From contig DAOVVG010000017.1 of the NCBI GenBank assembly GCA_030632175.1, positions 1-20,187 of the forward strand: DNA of 20,187 nt. The letters run 5' to 3'. The DNA comes from Gammaproteobacteria bacterium (GTDB lineage Bacteria; Pseudomonadota; Gammaproteobacteria; UBA9214). The notes under the pieces are model-generated. The model saw only the letters and a program-made list of their open reading frames with translations, made no database searches and was not told the DNA's origin. Both the position numbers and the translations under genes were made by a program. Of the stretch, positions 14,582-20,187 are shown one piece after another (within the stretch, counting starts at the first letter, position 1; each line of letters starts with the position of its first letter).

Positions 14582-16984
14582 TCATCGGGATTTTTTCCGC
14601 AATGCCGTCTTCTTGCCCCGCCGCTTGCGCTGCTTCTTGCTTTTAGTCTTGCCAGCCGGCTTGTCAATCGACTTATTCACTGACTTCTTTTTCTTCTTGC
14701 CAGTCTTCTTGCCCGACCGCTTGCCTGTCTTCTTGCCTGTCTTCTTGCCTGTCTTCTTGCCCGACCGCTTGCCTGTCTGCTTGTTCGTCTGACCGTCACT
14801 CAACTCAAAATCAATCTTGCGATCATCGAGATTTACCTGCACCACCTTGACCTCGATCGGGTCACCGAGGCGAAAGATCTTGTTGGTGCGTTCCCCCATC
14901 AGCCAGTGACGCGTCGGGTCAAAATGATAATAGTCATTACCGAGCGCCGTGACGTGTACCAGGCCTTCTACATAAATATCCTGCAACTCGACAAACAGGC
15001 CGAAAGAGGTTGTGCTTGTAATAATACCCGCGTAGGTCTCACCGACCCTGTCCAGCATGAATTCACACTTGAGCCAGTCGACAGCATCGCGCGTAGCATC
15101 ATCTGCGCGCCGTTCCGTTGCCGAACAATGCTCACCGAGATCGTGCATTCTATCCATGGAATAGTGAAAACTCTTCGGTTTCTTTCCGGCCAGCAGATGA
15201 CGAATAGCCCGGTGCACGAGCAGGTCCGGATAGCGCCGAATTGGCGAGGTAAAGTGAGTATAGTCATCGTGCGCCAGCCCGAAATGGCCGATATTGTCCG
15301 GCGTGTATTCGGCACGCGGCATGGAACGCAGCAACACTGTATTGATAAGGTGCTCATCCGGCCGACCCTGCGCCATCGCCAGCACAGCCGAGTAATCGCG
15401 TGCGGTAGGCTTGTTGCCACCGCGCAGCCCCAGCCCCAGCTCGTTCAGGAATTCCTGCAGATCAGAGACCTTGTCTGCAGCAGGCGTGGCATGCACGCGA
15501 TAGAGTGCCGGCATCTTGTGGCGTTGCAAATAGCGTGCTGCAGCAACATTGGCCACTATCATGCATTCTTCGATCACCTTGTGCGCATCATTGCGTACCA
15601 GTGGCACAATTTTTTCTATCTTGCGATCTGCGCCGAACACAATGCGGGTTTCAGTGGTTTCAAAATCAATGGCACCGCGTTTGCTGCGCCTCTTTCGCAG
15701 TGCCTTGTACAAGCGATACAGCTCTTCAAGATGCGGCACCAGCGCCTCGCGGCGTTCACGTGCCTCCGTGTCGCCATCAACCATGATCGCAGCAGCTTCG
15801 TCATAGGTAAGCCGTGCGTGCGAACGCATCAGGCCATTCATGAAACGTGAACGGACCATTTTACCGTCCTTGTTGAAAAGCATCTCGCAACCCATGCACA
15901 GGCGGTCGACTTCCGGGTTCAGCGAACACAAACCGTTGGACAGCACCTCCGGCAACATGGGTATCACCCGCTCCGGGAAATACACAGAATTACCCCGCTC
16001 AATAGCTTCTGCATCAAGCGCAGTTTCAGGGTGTACATAGTGCGAGACATCTGCAATCGCCACCAGCAGGCGCCAGCCACCCGAGGTAGTCTCGCAGTAA
16101 ACAGCATCATCAAAATCACGCGCGTCGATACCGTCAATGGTCACCAGCGGCAGTTCACGCAGATCTTCACGGCCGCGCTTGGCACTGGCCGGCACCTGCT
16201 CACTATAGCCACTGATCTCCTTTTCAACCGCAGGCGGCCATGCCTGCGGGACTTCATGACTGCGTATGGCAATGTCAATTTCCATTCCCGGCGCCATGTG
16301 ATCACCCAGCACCTCGACCACGTGTCCTACTGGCGGTGAACGCTTCTCCGGTTGCTGGATTATTTCAACAGACACGATCTGGCCGTGACGGGCGTCTTTC
16401 GATTCCCCGGGTGGTACAGCGATGTCATTTGGCAGGCGCTTGTTGTCCGGGGTCACGAAATGCACGCCGTTCTCGCTGTAGAAACGCCCGACAACAGTGT
16501 GGGTATTGCGTTTCAACACCTCGACCACGTCGCCCTCACGACGACCGCGACGGTCCAGCCCGGTAATGCGCACCATTACCCGGTCACCGTGAAATAACGC
16601 GCGCATTTGCCGCGCCGACAGGAAAACGTCATCGCCTTCGTCGTCTGTGACCAGGAATCCAAAACCATCCTGGTGCCCGATCACCCGACCCTGCACCAGG
16701 TCAAACTGATCGGCCAGCGCATAACAATTGCGCCGGTTACGCACCAGCTGGCCGTCCCTCAACATGGCGTTCAGACGGCGCCGCAGCGCCTCCACACCCG
16801 CCTCGTCATGGATATCGAGCAACGCCTCCATGTCAGTGCGATTAACCGGCCGGTCAGCCTCGGTAATTACCTCAAGAATCAGCTCGCGGCTGGCAATGGG
16901 TTGTTCGTAACGTGTCGCCTCACGGCTGGCGTGCGGATCACGCCGACCTGAGGTTTTGGGTTTTCTGTTCTTTTTTCTTTGCAT
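14582..16984 (-). CDS. rnr: ribonuclease R
   Basis: RNase R is a processive 3'-5' exoribonuclease that degrades structured RNA and joins trans-translation. From the ATG at 16982-16984 the product is 800 aa (E. coli 813). It has an N-terminal winged helix (30-90), two cold-shock domains (about 95-240), the RNB catalytic domain with TIDGIDARDFDDAV (282-295), an S1 domain with GIITSTTSFGLFVEL, and a lysine-rich tail from about 725. An earlier in-frame TTG (17024-17026) is possible but less likely. The tail carries tandem GKKT units. It is divergent from tRNA-Leu and followed by rlmB. Confidence 0.97.
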   Translation of the reverse strand: MQRKKNRKPKTSGRRDPHASREATRYEQPIASRELILEVITEADRPVNRTDMEALLDIHDEAGVEALRRRLNAMLRDGQLVRNRRNCYALADQFDLVQGRVIGHQDGFGFLVTDDEGDDVFLSARQMRALFHGDRVMVRITGLDRRGRREGDVVEVLKRNTHTVVGRFYSENGVHFVTPDNKRLPNDIAVPPGESKDARHGQIVSVEIIQQPEKRSPPVGHVVEVLGDHMAPGMEIDIAIRSHEVPQAWPPAVEKEISGYSEQVPASAKRGREDLRELPLVTIDGIDARDFDDAVYCETTSGGWRLLVAIADVSHYVHPETALDAEAIERGNSVYFPERVIPMLPEVLSNGLCSLNPEVDRLCMGCEMLFNKDGKMVRSRFMNGLMRSHARLTYDEAAAIMVDGDTEARERREALVPHLEELYRLYKALRKRRSKRGAIDFETTETRIVFGADRKIEKIVPLVRNDAHKVIEECMIVANVAAARYLQRHKMPALYRVHATPAADKVSDLQEFLNELGLGLRGGNKPTARDYSAVLAMAQGRPDEHLINTVLLRSMPRAEYTPDNIGHFGLAHDDYTHFTSPIRRYPDLLVHRAIRHLLAGKKPKSFHYSMDRMHDLGEHCSATERRADDATRDAVDWLKCEFMLDRVGETYAGIITSTTSFGLFVELQDIYVEGLVHVTALGNDYYHFDPTRHWLMGERTNKIFRLGDPIEVKVVQVNLDDRKIDFELSDGQTNKQTGKRSGKKTGKKTGKKTGKRSGKKTGKKKKKSVNKSIDKPAGKTKSKKQRKRRGKKTALRKKSR
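14691..14790. repeat. 12-bp tandem repeat in the rnr 3' end
   Basis: Repeats of CTTCTTGCCTGT, with CGCTTGCCCGAC variants, encode GKKT and GKRS units in the basic tail of RNase R on the minus strand. The basic tail of RNase R is known to help unwind structured RNA; here it has visibly grown by repeat expansion. Confidence 0.85.
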
Positions 16985-17129
16985 AAACTGATTAGTAACT
17001 CTGATGTTGTTGACGCGACCCGGCAAGGGCCACGTGTTGCATTGTCGGGCACCGGCTCAGGGCCGGGCCGATCTGTATTTTTGATAAAAGTAATAGGTTT
17101 TTCGCTAGTGTGCAGCCAGCCAGTGTAAA

Positions 17130-17165
17130 TTGACAAGACATATATCAGGCGGTAGAGTGCGCGGC
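17130..17165 (+). promoter_or_regulatory. stable-RNA promoter of tRNA-Leu
   Basis: A perfect TTGACA (17130-17135), a 17-nt spacer and TAGAGT (17153-17158) are followed by the discriminator GCGCGGC. The start near 17165 leaves about 35 nt to the mature tRNA. This is a standard tRNA promoter with stringent-type discriminator. Confidence 0.75.
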
Positions 17166-17199
17166 TCTCTGGTCGGATATCAATCGATCCGTTAGCCAC

Positions 17200-17286
17200 G
17201 CCGAGGTGGTGAAATTGGTAGACACGCTAGCTTCAGGTGCTAGTGGGGGTAACCCCGTGGAGGTTCAAGTCCTCTCCTCGGCACCA
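17200..17286 (+). tRNA. tRNA-Leu (anticodon CAG, reads CUG)
   Basis: The 87-nt gene folds into a class II tRNA. The acceptor stem is GCCGAGG with CCTCGGC and encoded ACCA. The D-arm contains AATTGGTAGACAC, the anticodon stem is CTAGC and GCTAG around TTCAGGT with anticodon CAG, the long variable arm is GGGGG..CCCC, and the T-loop is TTCAAGT. The CCA end is encoded at 17284-17286. It closely resembles the E. coli leucine tRNAs. No clear terminator follows at once; a 7-bp palindrome TCTGGAC GGG GTCCAGA at 17350-17366 without a T run is the nearest hairpin. Confidence 0.95.
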
Positions 17287-17432
17287 TTCATAATACATTG
17301 ATTTCAAAATACTTTCATTACCTGTTTTAGAGCCAGTGACCAGCGGCTTTCTGGACGGGGTCCAGACCACTTCTATTATAATTCAATTTTTGTTTTCACA
17401 CAGCCCCGGCCAAACTTTGCCGTTCACTACCC

Positions 17433-17461
17433 AAATAAAAACGGCGGCCCGAAGGCCGCCG
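17433..17461 (-). terminator. UUCG-loop intrinsic terminator of the 51-aa gene
   Basis: On the minus strand CGGCGGCC, loop TTCG, GGCCGCCG is followed by TTTTTATTT: a textbook intrinsic terminator 46 bp after the stop of the small gene at 17507. A second hairpin (arms GCACGG and CCGTGC, about 17472-17500) lies between stop and terminator. Sixteen bases past the stem comes GAACGGCAA (17417-17425), also found after two other terminators in this window. Confidence 0.88.
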
Positions 17462-17506
17462 CAGGGTGTATGCACGGGCAGTGTCGGGCTGCCACCGTGC
17501 CCGGGA

Positions 17507-17662
17507 TCACCCGTCGAGCTGAGAGATCACAAAGGGTATGGAAACAAGCGCGACAGCAGCAGTAACCATATATATCTTCATCTCGCCAAGCCACGCCAAT
17601 GTTTGCAGGCTGGGGTCGCCCAGGAAGAAAATCACCATCAGTCCAATAAATAACTTGTGCAT
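17507..17662 (-). CDS. small membrane protein (51 aa), unknown function
   Basis: I do not recognise the family. The gene is supported by an ATG at 17660-17662, a good ACGGAGACGG ribosome-binding region six bases upstream, and an intrinsic terminator just after the stop. The 51-aa peptide starts MHKLFIGLMVIFFLGDPSLQ, giving a short hydrophobic segment (residues 4-14), a loop, and a clear membrane helix at 29-47 (KIYMVTAAVALVSIPFVIS). It has no cysteines and few charges. It is too short for usual gene callers. No linked gene shares its transcript: tRNA-Leu lies beyond the terminator on the other strand and the glycine-zipper gene is divergent. Confidence 0.7.
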   Translation of the reverse strand: MHKLFIGLMVIFFLGDPSLQTLAWLGEMKIYMVTAAVALVSIPFVISQLDG

Positions 17663-17834
17663 GTCCGTCTCCGTTACTTCCTGCTGTTTCGATGGTTCTA
17701 TCTTAGGCGGCTGACTGCAAGATATCCGTGAACGGAAACACGCCGGGGGTGGTCATCCGTCACAGATTTGCAGTAAAAGTTGGCTAAATCGCCCTCCGGC
17801 TTCAGAACTGTTTATTCACATACATGCCAAAGAT

Positions 17835-17850
17835 TGTGACGGCAGTCACA
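17835..17850 (+). promoter_or_regulatory. CRP/Vfr-type binding site
   Basis: TGTGA CGGCAG TCACA is an exact match to the CRP consensus TGTGA-N6-TCACA. A -10 like GATAAT lies at 17871-17876, so transcription would start near 17883-17884 and the site would be centred at about -41, the class II activator position. No good -35 is present, as expected of an activator-dependent promoter. The site lies 63 bp before the glycine-zipper ATG. Confidence 0.7.
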
Positions 17851-17870
17851 TTACATCCAGTAATTGTAGC

Positions 17871-17876
17871 GATAAT
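17871..17876 (+). promoter_or_regulatory. -10 element of the glycine-zipper gene
   Basis: GATAAT, one mismatch from TATAAT, stands 20 bp after the CRP-like site and gives a 5' leader of about 30 nt. Confidence 0.45.
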
Positions 17877-17912
17877 AGTAGGCACCTACCCACTCATCCA
17901 GGACCAGTCACT

Positions 17913-18230
17913 ATGAATATACGTTATCTCCTTTTAGTATTTACACTGATAGCTGTTGAAGCGAATGCGGATAGTTCCACGCTGGATGCGGCAATTGGTG
18001 GCGGCATCGGTGGAGCTGCTGGCGCGGCAATAGGTAATGAGGTCGGCGGGCGCGATGGTGCAATTGTCGGCGGGGCCCTGGGTGGAGCGATTGGCGCTGC
18101 GGTTAACACAGACGATGAATCACGACATACCAGTAGCCACAGGAAAGTTGACTATAAAAGCAAGCCCCGGCCTGGTAATTCCGGTTCCGGTTTCTGCCCA
18201 CCTGGTCAGGCAAAAAAGGGGCGCTGCTGA
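17913..18230 (+). CDS. secreted glycine-zipper protein (105 aa)
   Basis: The product has a signal peptide (MNIRYLLLVFTLIAVEANA, likely cleaved near residue 19). Next is a glycine-zipper segment with GxxxG repeats (residues 28-63: GGGIGGAAGAAIGNEVGG and a second half after RDGA), and then a hydrophilic basic tail with two cysteines in FCPPGQAKKGRC (95, 105). Glycine-zipper segments form tightly packed membrane helix pairs and occur in many small envelope proteins. The two C-terminal cysteines could form a disulfide in the periplasm. It lacks a lipobox cysteine. AGGA precedes the ATG by 11 bases. It is a single gene with a CRP-like site upstream. Function is unknown. Confidence 0.85.
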   Translation: MNIRYLLLVFTLIAVEANADSSTLDAAIGGGIGGAAGAAIGNEVGGRDGAIVGGALGGAIGAAVNTDDESRHTSSHRKVDYKSKPRPGNSGSGFCPPGQAKKGRC

Positions 18231-18313
18231 TTAACAATATCGCCTGACATTTAGTATAGAAAGGTCTGGCATCGACTAAAAGTTACCATCCATCACCAAA
18301 CAAAAGCGCTGAT

Positions 18314-18403
18314 GCAGGATGGGTAAAGGAGGCAACGACGTACCCTTCATGTCGATTTTAGAGTCTTGTGATGGGTACGGCCTTCGGCCTTTACCCATCC
18401 TGC
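18314..18403. repeat. nested inverted-repeat element (GGATGGGTA type)
   Basis: The outer arms GCAGGATGGGTAAAGG (18314-18329) and CCTTTACCCATCCTGC (18388-18403) are perfect over 16 bp. Inside are CGTACCC (18339-18345) and GGGTACG (18373-18379), and a compact hairpin GATGGGTA, GGCC TTC GGCC, TACCCATC (18370-18399) that competes with the outer pairing. The arms recall the GGATGGGT-type dispersed palindromes common in environmental proteobacteria, from memory only. It could be a REP-like or MITE-like element or a structured RNA. Confidence 0.6.
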
Positions 18404-18455
18404 GATTCCAGGTCAGAAAAGGGCTGGAACTCACCCTGTCAGTGATAGTCGCCGA

Positions 18456-18475
18456 CCCGCAACAGCGGGGTTTTC
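18456..18475 (+). terminator. intrinsic terminator, plus orientation
   Basis: CCCGC, loop AACA, GCGGG is followed by GTTTT. It can end transcription from the glycine-zipper gene after a 225-nt 3' region that includes the inverted-repeat element. GAACGGCAA follows at 18486-18494. Confidence 0.6.
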
Positions 18476-18608
18476 TGTGTCCGGGGAACGGCAACTCCGG
18501 GCTGTAAACGGTCATTTATTTACAGCTATTAATCCACGGCAATACGGCTCAAAACACGATCAGGGACAACATGATCACTGAAAAAATGTGTCAGATCCTG
18601 ATTCCGGA

Positions 18609-19103
18609 CTAAATACACCCGTTCCCCTTTGGATATTGCTCCTTTACACGGAGAATTTTCTCGTCTACCTCGAGCTGTTTGGCATCGTTCCCCTGACGCG
18701 CCTGGTACGCAGCGTCCAGTTGTTCCTCTACACTCGGGTAATCCGCCCGCCTCATGGCGGCATATTTATCCTCGTGATGGACATCCGAGATTTCCAGCAG
18801 GGCGGAGTTGATTTCTTCCTCGGTTGGCCGGGATGTGTCGGCCATCCATTCGGCGATATACGGTTCCTGCGCCGGGGGATCCTGCCTGATGACATAGTCA
18901 ACGCCTGCCGTGACATTCGGGTTCAGGATACGTATTGCACGGCAAAGTTTAAGTGCACGCTCATCCTGCTTGACGAGATTGCGTTGCTGCGAAGTCAGCT
19001 TGATGGCCTCGTCCATTTTCCGCGAGTTCTTCCACAAGATATATATCATGATGCATACAGATATCAGAACCACGATTACGATGTTAATGACTCCATTGCC
19101 CAT
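18609..19103 (-). CDS. membrane-anchored protein with phage-tail-like C-terminal motif (164 aa)
   Basis: The start at 19101-19103 has GGGGAG nine bases upstream; the frame is open further upstream but without ribosome-binding site. Residues 5-24 form one transmembrane helix (VINIVIVVLISVCIMIYILW), followed by a charged, coiled region (26-60). From about 80 the sequence reads EPYIAEWMADTSRPTEEEI and ends YPSVEEQLDAAYQAR ... KILRVKEQYPKG. The pattern of tryptophan, PTEEE, a YPS-x-x-x-QLD motif, and a terminal VK-x-x-YPK recalls small structural or tail-associated proteins of tailed phages. An anchored host protein with such a tail is unusual. No phage genes are adjacent. Function unknown. Confidence 0.7.
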   Translation of the reverse strand: MGNGVINIVIVVLISVCIMIYILWKNSRKMDEAIKLTSQQRNLVKQDERALKLCRAIRILNPNVTAGVDYVIRQDPPAQEPYIAEWMADTSRPTEEEINSALLEISDVHHEDKYAAMRRADYPSVEEQLDAAYQARQGNDAKQLEVDEKILRVKEQYPKGNGCI

Positions 19104-19205
19104 TATATGTTGCTCCCCTGGTGACTGGCTTGCGTATAGTGTAGCAAGAGGTGTTAAATAATGTCCTTGGACAGGGAACATAACCCGCTTGCTTCCCAGA
19201 AAGCC

Positions 19206-19232
19206 AGCTGAAAGCGAACGTCTGTTTCAGCT
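19206..19232. repeat. 8-bp-arm inverted repeat
   Basis: AGCTGAAA and TTTCAGCT are separated by 11 bases. With a small bulge the stem extends through AAAG and CTTT on the outside. It lies about 100 bp upstream of the 164-aa gene and could be a leader hairpin or an operator. Confidence 0.4.
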
Positions 19233-19352
19233 TCTTTCCAGGTATTCAATTAATATTCTGAACTTCGTGTTTGGGTCGCCTCCGGTCTTTTAATAGATTC
19301 TCGTATTAGAATAGCCCCTTAGCCCAGTTCGGCCAACACTTGCCGTTCCCGG

Positions 19353-19382
19353 AAACAAAAAAGGCGCCCCGAAGGCCGCCTT
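19353..19382 (-). terminator. UUCG-loop intrinsic terminator downstream of recQ
   Basis: On the minus strand AAGGCGGCC, loop TTCG, GGGCGCCTT (one C-C mismatch) is followed by TTTTGTTT. It lies 90 bp after the recQ stop. GAACGGCAA follows 12 bases past the stem (19340-19348). Confidence 0.8.
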
Positions 19383-19471
19383 GTCGCAATTTCCTTTTCG
19401 CTATTGACGGCCACACTCCAGCAAGTAGTAGAGAGTCGCTCTATTAGGGAAACCACATACTTGCAACTGGC

Positions 19472-20187
19472 TTAAACCCGGTAGCCGGTGATCTCCTTCA
19501 GAAACACATCGCCGTATTTCTCCAGTTTCTTCGCACCAACCCCGTTTATATCCAGAAACTCGTCCCGGGTTGATGGCGACAGAATGGCCATTTGAGTCAG
19601 TGCCGCGTCGCCAAACACCATGTAGGGTGCGATCCCCTCTTCCCTGGCCAGGTCTTTTCGCAGCTCACGCAATAATTCAAACAGTATCTCATCACGCCCC
19701 TCGACCGGAGCAACCAGCTTCCGCTTCTTCTTGTTTCGCTCCCGTAACCGTGGCTTTGCCAGTTCCAGCTGCGACTCCCCTTTCAACAGGGGACGGGCCT
19801 CAGGCGTCAGCTTGAGTATGGAATAACTGGCGATGTCCTGCACCAGGTATCCACGATGTATCAACTGGCGAAACAGGCTGGTCCATTCGGCATCCGTATG
19901 GTCGCTGCCAATGCCGTAGGTACTTAGTTCGTTATGACGTAGATTCCGTATCCTTTCGTTGTCCGCCCCTCGCAAAACATCAACGACGTGCCGCATACCA
20001 AAACGCTGTCCAACGCGGTAGACACAGGAGAGCGCCTTCTGTGCATCAACCGTCGCGTCATAACATTCAGGCGGATCAGCGCAGATATCACAATTGCCGC
20101 AGTCTTCCCCGAGCTCTTCGCCAAAATAATTCAACAACACCCGGCGCCGGCAGGTAAGTGACTCGGAAAAGGCAATCATGCTGTTGA
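19472..20187 (-). CDS. recQ: ATP-dependent DNA helicase RecQ (C-terminal part; 5' end outside window)
   Basis: RecQ unwinds DNA during recombination and fork repair. The visible part starts inside the zinc-binding domain: SLTCRRRVLLNYFGEELGEDCGNCDIC carries the four zinc cysteines. The RQC winged helix follows (RFGMRHVVDVLRGADNERIRNL ... IGSDHTDAEWTSLFRQLIHRGYL), and then the HRDC domain at the end (LFELLRELRKDLAREEGIAPYMVFGDAALTQMA ... GVGAKKLEKYGDVFLKEI). The helicase motifs lie beyond the window. The frame remains open to the window edge. The gene ends before a UUCG terminator. Confidence 0.95.
   Translation of the reverse strand, partial: NSMIAFSESLTCRRRVLLNYFGEELGEDCGNCDICADPPECYDATVDAQKALSCVYRVGQRFGMRHVVDVLRGADNERIRNLRHNELSTYGIGSDHTDAEWTSLFRQLIHRGYLVQDIASYSILKLTPEARPLLKGESQLELAKPRLRERNKKKRKLVAPVEGRDEILFELLRELRKDLAREEGIAPYMVFGDAALTQMAILSPSTRDEFLDINGVGAKKLEKYGDVFLKEITGYRV

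Larger units (their letters stand above)
18231..18608. other. 378-bp gap with structured non-coding block
   Basis: No convincing gene. Both strands have short ORFs (62 codons plus at 18319, 79 codons minus at 18276) but neither has a ribosome-binding site and both cross perfect palindromes. The block 18314-18475 contains nested inverted repeats and a plus-oriented terminator. Downstream of 18510 the sequence is AT-rich, with nothing recognised. Confidence 0.6.
19104..19471. other. 368-bp gap between the 164-aa gene and recQ
   Basis: It holds the leader of the 164-aa gene, a hairpin with perfect 8-bp arms AGCTGAAA and TTTCAGCT (19206-19232), and the terminator after recQ. No ORF of interest is present. 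Confidence 0.6.

Noticed and set aside
14906..15850. 314-codon plus-strand ORF opposite rnr
   Set aside because: It mirrors the RNase R catalytic domain in an antisense frame; long antisense frames are common over G+C-rich genes.
17350..17366. Terminator for tRNA-Leu
   Set aside because: The TCTGGAC/GTCCAGA palindrome has a 3-base loop but no T run right after it, so I do not call it a terminator.
18314..18475. Known riboswitch, such as cyclic di-GMP type I, before a terminator
   Set aside because: I compared it with the GEMM core pattern and did not find the required conserved segments; it also lies after, not before, a gene.
18319..18507. 62-codon plus-strand ORF in the structured block
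   Set aside because: It runs through perfect palindromes and the terminator, and its ATG lies within the inverted-repeat arm without a proper ribosome-binding site.
18588..19124. 178-codon plus-strand ORF opposite the 164-aa gene
   Set aside because: The minus-strand frame has a better ribosome-binding site, a clean membrane helix and a recognisable C-terminal motif. The plus frame has none of these.

Overview
This is a housekeeping stretch of a gammaproteobacterial chromosome with moderately high G+C. Three things point there. The minus-strand order rnr, rlmB, rpsF, rpsR, DUF2232 gene, rplI, dnaB, alr, radA and the rpsP-rimM-trmD-rplS operon next to ffh are both typical of the class. The ffh / ypjD / corB neighbourhood matches the one known from E. 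coli. Intergenic REP palindromes (GTAGGAGCGG...CCGCTCCTAC) look like those of Pseudomonas and its relatives. I cannot name the genus; a non-enteric lineage near Chromatiales is a guess.

Layout. 1-2038: minus-strand rpsP-rimM-trmD-rplS operon (rplS cut by the window edge) with a recognisable promoter. 1928-2551: a large gap with a plus-strand promoter-to-terminator unit that looks like a small RNA, or alternatively a 58-codon ORF. 2552-6970: ffh (minus) divergent from plus-strand ypjD, then a separate unit of corB, an unrecognised 93-aa gene and msrB, which overlap one another. 6971-7202: two tandem REP pairs between convergent msrB and radA. 7203-16984: a long minus-strand series of RNA-decay, translation and replication genes (rnr, rlmB, a REP pair, rpsF, rpsR, DUF2232 gene, rplI, dnaB, alr, radA). 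17130-17286: tRNA-Leu(CAG) with a strong stable-RNA promoter.

17287-20187 is less ordinary. It holds a 51-aa membrane peptide gene on the minus strand ending in a UUCG terminator, a secreted glycine-zipper protein behind an apparent class II CRP site, a structured non-coding block with a 16-bp perfect inverted repeat and its own terminator, a membrane-anchored protein with a phage-tail-like C-terminal motif, and the 3' part of recQ.

Three terminators in this last part (17433-17461, 18456-18475, 19353-19382) are each followed, 12-16 nt after the hairpin, by the same 9-mer GAACGGCAA. This is the most unusual pattern in the window. The promoters of rpsP, rpsF and tRNA-Leu share a GCGCG discriminator, which suggests common growth-rate or stringent control. 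I found no CRISPR array, complete mobile element, intein or defence operon.
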